Below, piece after piece: positions 33,806 to 45,297 of a DNA stretch of 64,000 nucleotides (position 1 is the stretch's first letter; each line of letters begins with the position of its first letter). The DNA comes from Iris pallida (Eukaryota; Streptophyta; Magnoliopsida; Asparagales; Iridaceae). Made by a program: the position numbers and the translations under genes. Under the pieces are notes generated by a model that was not told where the DNA came from, searched no databases, and saw nothing but the letters and a program-made list of their open reading frames with translations. Location: contig JANAVB010002199.1 in assembly GCA_029216955.1 (NCBI GenBank), forward strand, positions 15,788,956-15,852,955. Reading direction: 5' to 3'.

Positions 33806-34121
33806 AGAAAGATAACCACGTCCACATTACCTCTGAGTTGTCTCTCTACATCCTATAAAGCGGAACCTTACATTTCGTAAGCTTACGCTATCCTTCATGT
33901 TTACCACGTCCACATTACCTCTGAGTAAACATCCCGTACAAACAACTCCTGTGTTGTTGTACATTGATCGCAGAACTTCCATGTCCACATCACCTCTGAG
34001 TTGTTTAGCGTATCCTCCAGGATCACTCCTACCACGTCCATAATACCTCTGAGTAGGAAGATTCTATCATTTGAACCTAATGATTGCCATGTCCACATTA
34101 CCTCTGAGCAAACATGTTGGT
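33806..34121. repeat. Array of five hairpins, copy 2
   Basis: Loop motifs are at 33816-33837, 33904-33925, 33979-34000, 34032-34053 and 34087-34108. All five stems seen in copy 1 are kept. Differences from copy 1 fall mostly in the spacers and loops (for example CCATGTCCACATCACC in the third unit, and one A lost in the fourth). Confidence 0.73.
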
Positions 34122-34321
34122 TCCTTCAAACTTATTATCTGTACCTAAAAACCAAGGTGCGCAAAAGATAATAGGTCTACACAAATCATCAAGTTCATGA
34201 TATCAAAAATGAACACATCACAAAAAAGATTGTTTATTTCTTTGTTTTCTAGAAAAGAGAGAGTACAAAATACGCTATTCCCCCCAGCAAGAGTTGCAAA
34301 AACACATAGAAAGAAGAGAAG

Positions 34322-37070
34322 CTACAGTCCCCGATCCTCTCCAGGATGGGATGAGAGCTCTCTGACTCGACGTCTCAGGTCGGCAGTGCGAGTTTCCACA
34401 GTCGCCTGGACTCGCAGCTCGGCTTCTTGACGCATTAATCCGACAGCCTCAGCGAAAGTTTTACTCTCATACTTCTCATCAAGCTGTCTTCGCTGCTGAG
34501 CCAAAGCAAGGGTCCGCTGAGTAAGAGTCGCTTCCTCCTGCTTGAATGCCACGTGTTCAGCCAGGACACGATCAGCTTCTAGTTGAAGTTGGGCCCGCTG
34601 GTCTTCAAGACGGCGCATCTGAGCATCAACCTCTGCGATGTTAGCGTCCACCGCAGCCCGCTTCTCCGTCGTCTTCTCCATAGATTGAGACAACTGCTCC
34701 GCCGCAGCCTCAGTCCCAGCCACTTCGCTCCCAACTGCTCACATCGGCCCGATGGGAAGCCTCGATTTCAGCAATCAACTTCCCTATCTCTGCATCTATC
34801 AAGACAGAGAGGTCATTTCGTTGGATGCGCTGCAGTTCCGTGAGCCGCTCGTCCAGCTCAATCACCGAAACCTCCAGAATTTCGGCCATATGGTCATGGC
34901 CTTGGTGAATGCGGATCAGCTCGATACAAGGCATTGCCAAAGCTTTTGCTGTCGCAAAGCTCCCCTTGCCATCCATCACTGCATATACCCTTTCTCCAGC
35001 ATTTTGTACACTCCCTCGACGAGGAACTTCACATACTCGTCGGCATCCGCCAGCACCTGCGGCGTCATAGCAGGAATTGGGGGAGCTACTACAGTTTGCG
35101 GACCGGAGGAAGATCCGCCAACCTCGATCTGAGAGGTTTGAACCTCGGCAGCAATAGGCTCTCCATCAACAGGGGCCAGACTGCTAGCCCGAGGAGCCGA
35201 AGGAACAGAAGGAGCCGGCACATGCGTCGTGATAGTACCCCAAGTGGAAGGAGCAACAGAGGGTTCCACACCCTTACCCTTCTCAAGCCCGGAGAAATCA
35301 CCGACGTCGACGGCCACCTCTTCTACCCCCGACGTTCTATCAGCATCAGCTACCTCCCCCGGCAAAACGGGAGATCAACATTTATCTCCTGGCCAGCCCC
35401 AGGAGACAAGACCGGCAGAAGGGTCTCATTCTTCTCAAGTCCCTTTACAGGGACAGAATCTGTCGCTACCGCCTGATCGGTAGCCATCTCTATGTCCATA
35501 GTTGAAGCCAAGGAAGGATTTGGTAATGATTCAACCGACCTCCCTTCATCATGACAAGGAAGGGAATCAACCCTCTCCTCTATCCTCACTGCTTCTGCTG
35601 TCCCCCGCAACAGACTCCTGCAGCTCCGGAGCGATGTCATCGGAAGATGATGAACTCCATTCCTCTTCATCACCAGGAAGCTGCGCACTTGCTAAACCTT
35701 CGATATGTGAAGCCTCCGCTGTGGCCTTCGTCACCTCGGAAGCTGCTGCACCCTCAGGTTCCCTTCTGACATAACCCGGGGATACCGGAACCTCCACGAT
35801 GACAGTATCCTCCGGATCTTCCTCCATGAGAGACATCATTGTCGGCGGGATACGCACTCCAGACGAGCTTGCCATCTCTTCTCGCCTACTCCCACCCGAC
35901 TTTGGGGTACGAGGTTTTCTTTTTAGCGGCTCCTACAAAAGAAGATGGGGCCTCGTAAGTGGCGGAACCAAAATCAGATTTAGTAGGATGTCCTTACCTC
36001 TTCGGACGCCGAATCCGATGACACCGTCGGTAACGATGCCTTCTTCTGCTTCTTCGACACAAGAGATTCAGCCCCTGTATCTGCACATCCTTTCGATCGA
36101 TCGCCCGAGGGTTCTGCTTGTGATGCGGAGGGGGCACTCCGTTGACCCACCCCTGACGAACGATGCGGCCGGGCCTTCACTGGCGTATCCCCAGTCGCTG
36201 CTAACTGGGTGCCTGCGATAAGGCTGGTCTCCCTGTCATATCCGGAGGGCGGGGCAGCCATAACACAGTAAAATTTAGCGGTCGAGTAAAGAATGGGCGG
36301 CCGCGGATCGGGGACGGGCAACGTAAAACGAGCTCCGGTACATCCGACATTATAGTAATGCCAAGCTCGTGCACCATCCAACAAACTTCCAACATACCCC
36401 AGGGTAATACTGGGGTTATCCAACATCTGAGCATAACCAAATTGCCGCGCAAAATGGCTCCGCAAGTATGGTTCCAGGTAGCACTGATTCCTGTTCCGGT
36501 ACACCAGATGGGACGGCCGGATACTTTACAACCAGCGGAATCCCCATTGAGGCAGAGTGGTGGTACCTTTGCCCAGGTCCCTTAAATCCTCGTTGGCCTT
36601 AAAACCCAAATAGATGGGACCAACTTTGGTGATCTCCCAACCCTGAAGACGGGATAAAACCTTTCTACAAACCGGGACACCAGTATGCGACCAGCTCCTC
36701 CGATGGAAACGACGAAGGAATGCATCTCCAGCCTTATACTCCTTCCAAGCCTGGGCTCATCACACTGGGATGATGCAGAATCAGCCATCCCATCAAATAG
36801 TGAAACGGCAGTTCGACGTGCGGGAAGTTATTTTTTCTGCCTCTATCATGAATCACATTTCCAGCAAACTCTCGCAAACCTCGCTGCAGGTTACATACCA
36901 TTGCGGGGAGGAGAGCCAAGCGTCGGCCGAAGACCAATTTTACGGCTGGCAGGATTAAGTTTCGAGTCACCCTCTCGACGGCACCGGATCCACCTGCGAA
37001 CACGCAATTCCGGAGCCATATCATCAGATAGGCGACCAAAACCGCCTTGGATGACATTGGATAAGCAAGG
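34322..37070 (-). pseudogene. Antisense Tat gene, promoter-distal half (copy 2)
   Basis: Same architecture as 20170-22918. It is truncated at the LTR-3 junction. The 65-base intron at 35933-35997 has the same donor and acceptor and again removes an in-frame stop. The N-terminal segment is open from MYRNRNQCYLEPY (36504) through to the donor. After the intron the acidic/Ser-rich region reads further than in copy 1 (through ATDSVPVKGLEKNE) before a frameshift near 35370. The C-terminal coiled coil spans about 34330-34720. The two copies carry different breaks, so each was probably functional when the duplication occurred. Confidence 0.7.
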
Positions 37071-39268
37071 TGTAGAAGCATGGAATTTCACAAACAGAAA
37101 GCCCATGCGCCAGACACTACATGCGCCAGAACTCAGACGAAGAACTTCACAGCAAAGTCAATAAGTATAGACATTTGAAGAAGGACTTTTTATTTATATA
37201 TAAAAGTCTATTACATGTCTAGAAAAGGTTGTACAAAGGAGAATTTCTACAAAGGAAAGATCCTAAGTCTACAGCCAGCGGCCACCATGCGCCTCCAGTT
37301 AGGCGCAGCAGTCATCATGCGCTGCCAGTCATTATGCGCTGTCAGTCAGGCGCAGCAGACATCATGCGCCTCCAACCAGGCGCATCCCACCATATCTTCA
37401 GCGGCCCAGTTATGTGCATCCCTTCAGCCAAATTCTTCCAGCCAGGCTCACCTGGCCGAGCAGAGCCCAGTTATGTGCCGCTCTTCCAACCAGGCTCGCC
37501 CGATAAATGCTTCGATACACAAAGCATTTAACCCTCTGGCTGGAACCGAGGAAGAGAAGAGCACCGCAAATGCTGTGGCCAGGGGAGGCTTCAAAAGAGC
37601 CTCCAAAGCCGAAAGAAGACCGTGATCGAAACCGCGGCTAAAGAAGCAGCTTTCGACACGATCAAAGTGGGGAAACCCTACTTTGAAGGAAGAGAGCCTA
37701 GCACCGCCATTCCGATCTACGGCTCTTCCGGAATAACAGAGACGAGGCTCGAGCATCCCTATCTTTGGATGCAACAGGCACCTTCCGCCGGCCTCAGAAG
37801 CCCTCGACTCCGTCTTTTGGATGTAACAGTCACCTTCAAGTGCATCGAAGACAACACAGCGTCTCATCTTCACCCTCGGGAGCACTTCGTCAACAGAATG
37901 CACCCGCATGTTCAAGTTCATGTTGGAAGTACGTGAGGGAATGAGAAGCAAGTCTTCTCTCCATGCCACTATTTATAGGCCGGGCAAATCAAACCCACGC
38001 GCCAAGTGGATGGCCCTCCGAATTCCGTGCAATGAATTTACATTAAATGGATGAACCGGACGCCTCGAATTCAGCCAAACGGCTATTTATGGCACTCGAA
38101 GAGCGAGACAGCCGCATCATTAAAAGACATGTCCGATGCGCCAGCCAGACAGCGCATCACATGGACGCGCCCTTCGGCATCAGGCGCATCACACAGACGT
38201 ACCTTACAATACTCGGCGCATTACAGAAGGTGCGCCCCCACACATCTCCATACCGAGTGGAACGCCAACCGACGCACCCACTCAGCTGTCCATCGAACGT
38301 CACCAACATTAAATGCTGAACTGACAGGTTGGCAGCACGCCTCCCAAAGTCTGAACAGTTGACAGCTTTTCAGAAAATGAAGCGTCGGCAATGTCAGCAT
38401 CATCATGACTTTGTTTCGACGGCTACTGCCACGTGGCCACTCCACCATCAGCATGCGCCTCTACGGCCATGCGTCCAAATCAGCATGCGCCTCTACGGCC
38501 ATGCGTCCAAATCAGCATGCGCCTCAAAAGCCATACGCCTCAGACTGCTCTCTGATCCCGAAAGACAGAAGGAAAGTCGCCTCCATGCGCCTCAAAAGCC
38601 ATGCGCCCTAAATGGTTTGTAACTCCTAAAGGTTATGAGCCGCAGCCTCCTCCTGCGTCCAATCCAAGGCGCAGCCCACCAGATCACTCCTCTCCACCAA
38701 ATCCGAGATCTTCGAACCATGAGTCGACGACACGTGTCTTTTGACTCAACTCATCCAAGATTTCAGCAACGGAAAGATCTTCTCTCTGCTACGTACCGGC
38801 TCACAACAGCAGTATGAAGAGTTCTCTCCCTCGATCAGGACGCAGCATCCGTGCGCCTCCATCAGCAACCTCCACGTGGCATCCCCACACCGGCGTATCC
38901 TGCATGCGCATGAGCAGCCAGCCTGCAAAACTATAAATAGAAGGGTCATCTCCTTCACGCACAGACGGAGACTCAGAACACACAAGACTCAAAAAGAATC
39001 CACAACAGAGAATCACCGAGAGGCAGTTCTAGACACTCAACGTCTTCCTCCTCTCAGCAAGCTCCAGCACCCAGAGCAATCAACACCTTCAGAGAACCGA
39101 TAACCGCCGTTAGCCGGTCAACGGAGTCAACGCATTACCACTCGCTCCATTGGCACTAAGGACCCAGCTTAAACAAAAGTGTACTCCTAGGACTACATCT
39201 AAGTCCTATATTGTATCACTGTTCTGTTTGTATTAAGATTTCAATCAAAACAATTTTAATGGCAAACA
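37071..39268 (+). repeat. Tat LTR-3 (flanked on both sides by CAAGG)
   Basis: A 2198-bp LTR of the same subtype as LTR-2. It is flanked by CAAGG at 37066-37070 and 39269-39273: a perfect five-base duplication around a single LTR lying inside the antisense gene. It therefore has the appearance of a solo LTR, although recombination with LTR-2 or LTR-1 is also implied. Confidence 0.9.
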
Positions 39269-39417
39269 CAAGGTGCCAGAAGCAGCTGTAGGAGCGTGCA
39301 TCTGACTGCTGGTCTTCATTTCCTCGGGGATTCTTCTCCCCTAACGTGCTCATTTCGGACAGCACCTCGCAACGAGAGCGCCGGCAGAGTAGAAAACTTC
39401 GAAGAATCCTCTTTGTC

Positions 39418-40864
39418 TTATCTAAAGACATAATCTCTCCAAGCGGTCACATGGGGCTGCGACCCGCTTTTATCCCTTTTCTGCATATAGTAGTGATGTC
39501 TCACCACTTCCTTGAAGATGGCCGTCATCTCATCAGCTCTGTCCCCCAGGACCTGAAGTTCCTCATTGGTTGGAAAGTACTCTTCATAGGGCTCCGACCC
39601 CCAAGGGAGTTTAGACACCTCATACATCTCATGAAGTGCGAGCCCTAACTCCCCTACCGGAGTAAAGAAGGTCCCGGTATAAATATCAAACAACTCCAGG
39701 AGTGCGAGGAACATGTGCCTATTAAGGTCAACACCCACCTGGGTAGCACGGATCGCGGCAGTCAACCCGATCTCTCGGAGCTCAGTCCAAAATCGCGACA
39801 AGATCCAGAGCGTCAGTTTATCCCATTTGGAGACGTAATGGCACCAACCCTCCACCCGAAACTCTCCTGTCGGGTAGGAGCGTTCCATCAAAAACATACG
39901 ATGTGTAAAAGTCGAAGCACTATAAGCAAGCGTATCAATGGGTACATCACTGTAGAGACTCCCAGGACGTAAAGTCCGCCAAGTGTAAGAAGACCCAGAC
40001 CGTACAACGGTCAAAGCATCCCTTTGGTCGGAAGTAGAATCAATTTGGATGATACCAGTCACCGCTCCCCCCTGAGAAGGGGTAAGCTCCCAAGACATCC
40101 TCCTCTGGGAAACAAGGCAACAGAAGGACGTCAAAGGCCACTGACGTTCAAGTTGCTTAACAGTCATATGCACTCCATTTGCAGTAAAGAACCAGTCCTC
40201 CTTGACCTTCAGCACTGACGAGTCAGTAGAAGTGAGACGGTCTCCAAACAGGAACTCAGGCTTCAGGAAGGTCACTTTATCAGATGTGGAAGATTTAATG
40301 ACTCCACGCTCCATCATCCGTTTGAGGAACCAATACTGCTGTTCACGGATTAGGGTCATTCTCTTAGGAGGCTGATCCAGCATAAGAGCATCTTGAGCAG
40401 GGTTTATCACTTCCTCGTTATGCTCTACTCCCATTTGGTTGAAGGCAACCTCCAAGAAAACTTCACTCAAAAGCGGGATTGCCATCGACACTAGCAAAAG
40501 ATCAGAAAAAGTCAGAAGAGAACACACAATGTGTCTAAAGGAGAAAACTGCGGTGCATCATCAGGGATTGAACCCATGCGCATGGCCTCGGCGTATCATC
40601 AGGGTTTGAACCCATGCGCATCAGCAGTATAGCCTCGGCGCATCACCAGGGTTTAAACCCATGCGCGTCGGCGGGCAAAGACCGCGGCACATCATTAAAG
40701 ACTCAAGGCCTATGTGCGTTGGCGTACGGACAATGAGACTTACCAACCACCTCCGGCCGAACTTCGACAGGCCGACGGGGAACGACAGCCGCCGCAACTT
40801 CCGCGGACTCCTTCGCTTTCTCCTTCCCCTTGCCGGCAGCACCGCGAGGAGTCTTGGGAGCCAT
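39418..40864 (-). CDS. Antisense Tat gene, promoter-proximal half (two exons)
   Basis: Exon 1 (40864-40744) encodes a basic Ala/Lys-rich start, MAPKTPRGAAGKGKEKAKE, possibly a nuclear signal. The donor GTAAGT (40743-40738) and acceptor TTTTGCTAG (ending 40491) bound a 253-base intron. Splicing completes a valine codon and enters exon 2 (40490-39418; SMAIPLLSEVFLEV...) in frame. Exon 2 stays open for about 355 codons to WRDYVFR and a TAA. Near LTR-3 a different frame (SYSCFWHL) is the one that would continue into the C-half across CAAGG, so either a frameshift or another intron lies between. No known catalytic motif is visible; kinship to plant-mobile-domain proteins is tentative. Both splice sites and the long open frame support a genuine protein gene carried by the element. 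Confidence 0.7.
40551..40725. repeat. Tandem repeat inside the antisense intron
   Basis: About 3.5 units of ~45 bases, based on GCCTCGGCGCATCACCAGGG and a segment with AACCCATGCGC, lie within the 253-base intron. The units share the ATGCGC word that also crowds the LTRs. Confidence 0.7.
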
Positions 40865-40958
40865 TCTCTCGAGGAAGGAGAAGTTAGGGTTTTGAAGAAG
40901 AAACTCTAAAGAAGCAGAGGCATAGAGAAGAAGAACCCTTCCTCTCTCCAACTCTTAC

Positions 40959-40969
40959 CTATTTATAGG
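40959..40969 (-). promoter_or_regulatory. TATA box of the antisense gene
   Basis: The minus strand reads CCTATAAATAGG about 100 bases upstream of the exon 1 ATG, in an otherwise promoter-like pyrimidine-rich leader. It implies the gene has its own promoter inside the element, independent of the LTR. Confidence 0.6.
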
Positions 40970-41210
40970 GCTTGGTCGCACGCGTGAACAGATGACGTGT
41001 GATCTCAGCCGTCACCTCGGGTTCTGTGCAAGGATAGCAGCAAATAAAACCAAAAGATCATCATTAATCTTTTCGGTTACCGAGGCACCATCATCATTAA
41101 CTGAGAAGAGCATGCGCCCGAACAGGCATGCGCCCAGAAATTATGCGCCCTGACCTCCATGCTTCTTATTCAAAGTATTCCAAAACTTATTCAAAAGTTT
41201 TGAAAACTTT

Positions 41211-41221
41211 GAAGGGGGTCT
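41211..41221 (+). other. Polypurine tract before LTR-4
   Basis: GAAGGGGGTCT immediately precedes the TG of LTR-4. Neither LTR-2 nor LTR-3 has such a tract, so only LTR-4 sits at a natural 3' LTR boundary. Confidence 0.75.
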
Positions 41222-43383
41222 TGTAGAAGCATGGAACTTCACAACCAGAAAGCCCATGCGCCAGACACTACATGCGCTAGAACTCAGACGAAGAACTTCA
41301 CAGCAAGATCAATAAAGATAGACATTCGAAAGAAGACTTTTTTTGATATACAGAAGTCTATTACATGTCTAAGAAAAGGTTGTACAAAGGAGAATTTCTA
41401 CAAAGGAAAGATCCTAAGTCTACAGCCAGCGGCCACCATGCGCCTTCAGATAAGCGCAGCGGCCACCATGCGTCTCCAGATAGGCGCAGCATCACCATGC
41501 GCCACCAGTAAGCCGCAGTAGATACTATGCGCCTCCATCCAGGCGCATCCCGCCATCTCTTCAGCAGCTCAGCTATGTGCATCCCTTCAGCCAAATTCTT
41601 CCAGTCAGGCTCACCTGGCCGAGCAGAGCCCAGTTATGCGCCGCTCTTCCAGCCAGGATCACCGGATAAGTGCTTCCACAAAGCATTTAACCCTCTGGCT
41701 AGAACCAAGGAAGAGAGGAGCACGGCAAAGCTGTGGCCAGGGAAGGCTTCGAAAGAGCCTCCAAAGCCCAAGGAAGACCGTGATCGAAATCATGGCACAA
41801 GGAAGCTCTCAACACAACCAGAGTGGGCGACACCCACTTTGAAGGAAGAGAAAGCCTAGCACCGCCATTCCGATCTACGGCCTCTTCCGGAATAACGGAG
41901 ACAAGGCCTGAGCATCCCTATCTTTGGATGCAACAGGCACCTTCCCCTGCTGCCTCGGAAGCCCTCGACTCCGTCTTTTGGATGTAACAGTCACCTTCAA
42001 GTGCATCGAAGACAACACAGCGTCTCATCTTCACCCTCGGGAGCACTTCGTCAACAGAATGCACTGTTCAAGTTCATGTTGGAAGTACGTGAGGGAATGA
42101 GAAGCAAATCTTCTCTCCATGCCACTATTTATAGGCCGGGCAGACCAAACCCACGCGCCAAGTGGATGGCTCTCCGAATTCCGTGTAATGAATTTGCATT
42201 AAATGGATGAACCGGACGCCTCGAATTCAGCCAAACGGCTATTTATAGCACTCGAAGAGCGAGACAGCCGCATCATTAAAAGACATATCCGATGCGCCAG
42301 CCAGACAGCGTATCACACGGACGCGCCCTTCGGCATCAGGCGCATCACACAGATGCGCCCTACAGTACTCGGCGCATTACAGAGGGTGCGCCCCCACACA
42401 TCTCTATACCGAGTGGAACGCCAACCGACGCGCCCACTCAGCTGTCCATCGAACGTAACCAACATTAAATGCTGAACTGATAGAGTTGGCAGCACGCCTC
42501 CCAAAGTCTGAACAGTTGACAGCTTTTTCAGAAAATGAAGCGTCGACAACGTCAGCATCATCATGACTTTTTTTCGACGGCTACTGCCACGTGGCCACTC
42601 CACCATCAGCATGCGCCTCTACGGCCATGCATCCAAATCAGCATGCGCCTCAAAAGCCATGCGCCTCAGACTGCTCTCTGATCCCGAAAGACAGAAGGAA
42701 AGTCGCCTGCATGCGCCTCAAAAGCCATGCACCCCAAATGGTTTGTAACTCCTAAAGGTTATGAGCCAGCCTCCTCCTGCGCCCAATCCAAGGCGCAGCC
42801 CACCAGATCACTCCTCTCCACCAAATCCGAGATCTTCGAACCATGAATCGACGACACGTGTCCTTTGACTCAACTCATCCAAGATTTCAGCAACGGAAAG
42901 ATCTTCTCTCTGCTACGTGCCGGCTCACAACAGCAGTATGAAGAGTTCTCCCCCTCGATCAGGGCGCAGCATCCATGCGCCTCCATCAGCAACCTCCACG
43001 TGGCGTCCCCACACCGGCACATCCTACATGCGCGCATGAGCAGCCAGCCTGCAAAACTATAAATAGAAGGATCATCTCCTTCACACACAAGAGACTCACA
43101 ACACAGAGAGAATCCACAACAGAGAATCACCGGAGAGGCAGTTCTAGACACTCAACGTCTTCCTCCTCTCAGCAAGCTCCAGCACCCAGAGCAATCAACA
43201 CCTTCAGAGAACCGATAACCGTCGTCAGCCGGTCAACGGAGTCAACGCATTACCACTCGCTCCATTGGCACTAAGGACCCAGCTTAAACAAAAGTGTACT
43301 CCTAGGACTACATCTAAGTCCTATATTGTATCACTGTTCTGTTTGTATTAAGATTTGCAATCAAACGATTTTAATGGCAAACA
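41222..43383 (+). repeat. Tat LTR-4
   Basis: A 2162-bp LTR with LTR-1-type diagnostic variants and the 32-bp unit present once. Its right flank is CATAT, within a copia RT gene, and does not match the CCCCA left of LTR-1. Confidence 0.92.
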
Positions 43384-44395
43384 CATATTTGTCCGTCTCG
43401 CTGACTCTGTAGCCGTTTGACCTAATAACTTTGTCAAACTTCTCATGCCACATCTTGGGAGCTTGCTTCAAACCATACAATAATTTCACCAACTTGCAGA
43501 CTTTGTCTTGAAGACCTTTGATAAAAAATCCATCTGGCTGTTACATGTAAATCTCTTCGGTCAGCTCCCCATTCAGGAATGCAGTCTTTACATCCATCTG
43601 ATGTATCACCAACTTATGTATAGCTGCTAGAGCGATTAACATCCTGATGGTGGTCATCCGGGCTACTGGAGCGTACGTGTCAAAGTAGTCTATCTCCTGT
43701 TTCTGAGAAAATCTCTTGGCTACCAGCCTGGCCTTGAACTTGTCAATAGTTCCATCTGCCTTCATCTTCTTCTTGAAGATCTATTTACATTCAATGGGCT
43801 TTTCTTCTTCAGGTAGATCTACCAACACCCATGTGTTATTGGAGGTGATAGAGTCAAACTCGTCATTCACTGCCTCCTTCCAGAAGATAGCATCTCTGGT
43901 CTTCATCGCCTCATCATAGGTAAGCGGATCTGCTTCCACATGATAGGTGACAAAGTCATCTCCGAAATCTTTCGGTCTCCTCGCTCGCTTAGCTGACGGC
44001 TCTGCGAGTTCTGGTACAAGAGTTGTTTTTTCAACAACAGTTTCTTCTTGGACTACTGGCTCATATAAGATTTCAGTCTCATTTGCACCTACATCATTTT
44101 CTGGAATGTCCGAAAGAACAATAATTTTATCTTTTGCAAACTTGTCTTCAAAGTATTCAGCATCGCGAGATTCGATGATATGATTTGACTCAATATCAAG
44201 AAATCTCCGAGCATCACTCTTCTCGGCATACCCCAAGAAGATTGCCTTCGTAGTCCTTGTCCCTAGCTTCTGAATCTTCAGATCTGGGAGCTTCATATAC
44301 GCCAGATACCCCCACACTCGAATGACATTCAAGTTTGGTCTGACTTTGAACCAGAGTTCATGAGGAGTTGTCCGAAGTTGCATATGACACTCTAT
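43384..44395 (-). pseudogene. Ty1/copia integrase C-terminus and RT N-half, cut by LTR-4
   Basis: Minus strand. The segment 44383-43781 covers the end of integrase (HELWFKVRPNLNVIRVWGY) and the acidic linker before RT. A stop at about 43781 and a continuation at 43765-43541 give RT motifs KARLVAKRFSQ and DVKTAFLNGELTEEIYM. After another stop the frame reads GLKQAPKMWHEKF and ends at the LTR-4 border. The catalytic YVDD, which lies about 20 residues further on, is missing. The lost remainder (RT end, RNase H, 3' LTR) is not in this window. Confidence 0.85.
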
Positions 44396-44990
44396 TTAGA
44401 ATAAAAGTAGCCGTCAATGCAGCTTCTCCCCAGTAGCATTTAGGAAGACCCGCGGTTAGCAGCATTGAGTTCATCATTTCTGTCAACGTTCTGTTCTTCC
44501 TCTCCGCTACTCCGTTGGATTGAGGAGAGTATGGAGCAGTAGTCTCACATATAATTCCATGTTCTTTGCAGAACGATGCGAATTCATGAGACCTGTACTC
44601 CCTACCTCGATCACTCCTTAACCTCTTGAGTTATTGTCCAGTCTGCCGTTCAGCTTCGGCCCTGAACTCTCTGAACTTCTCGAAAGCTTCGTCTTTAGAC
44701 TTGAGCAAGTAGACGAACGCGTATTTTGAGAAGTCGTCGATGAAGGTTATGAAATACTTTATCCCGGCCTTCGTAGAGAAATGTTTGAAGTCACAGATAT
44801 CGGAGTGCACCAACTCCAGAAGATCTGTGCTTCGATTGACCCGATGAAAGGGTTTCCTTGTGATCTTCGTCTGAGCACACACTTCACACTTCTCCACCTT
44901 ACCCCCATATTTGGAGATAAGTCCTAGACTAGACATTTTGTTAATTCTTTTACAATGAACATGTCCTAGTCTATTATGCCACAACTCAAA
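44396..44990 (-). pseudogene. Ty1/copia integrase core
   Basis: Pre-integrase zinc region WHNRLGHVHCKRINKM...CEVCAQTK (about 44980-44860), then the core with VHSDICDF near 44805, SDRGREY near 44610 and GVAERKNRTL near 44490. All three acidic residues remain. A TAA near 44629 and a stop near 44395 interrupt the frame. Confidence 0.85.
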
Positions 44991-45297
44991 AGAATAATCA
45001 GAAAATGCAACTGCATTAATGTCTTCAAACTGGTTAACAAGCTAAATTTTAAACATTCTTTCGGTTTGATAAGCCTTCCCAAAGTATGTTCCTTTCTTGG
45101 ACATCACCATCTGACCAGCATTGATGTCCATCCTCAAGCCTGCGTTGCAGAGCAGGCTCACAGAGATCAGGTTCTTGGCAATCGTCGGAACATGCTTCAC
45201 ACCTTAAAGTGTCAGAGTATTCCCAGAAGTGAGTTTCAGTTCCACGGTCCCGATCCCCAGAACTTCATCTTGGGCCTGGTTCGCCATGACAACCTTC

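Larger units (their letters stand above)
22919..39268 (+). mobile_element. Tat element, copy 2 (LTR-2 to LTR-3)
   Basis: LTR-2, internal region 2 and LTR-3: colinear with copy 1 from primer-binding site to the CAAGG point in the antisense gene, without the chromovirus. By eye there are about one to three differences per 60 bases from copy 1. It lacks a polypurine tract before LTR-3, so it is a duplicated segment and not a normally bounded element. Confidence 0.85.
39274..43383 (+). mobile_element. Right end of the Tat complex (region 3 plus LTR-4)
   Basis: The 1.95-kb internal region 3 holds the promoter-proximal half of the antisense gene and a polypurine tract directly before LTR-4. It is the normal 3' end of a Tat element, displaced from its body by the LTR-2/copy 2/LTR-3 block. 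Confidence 0.8.
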
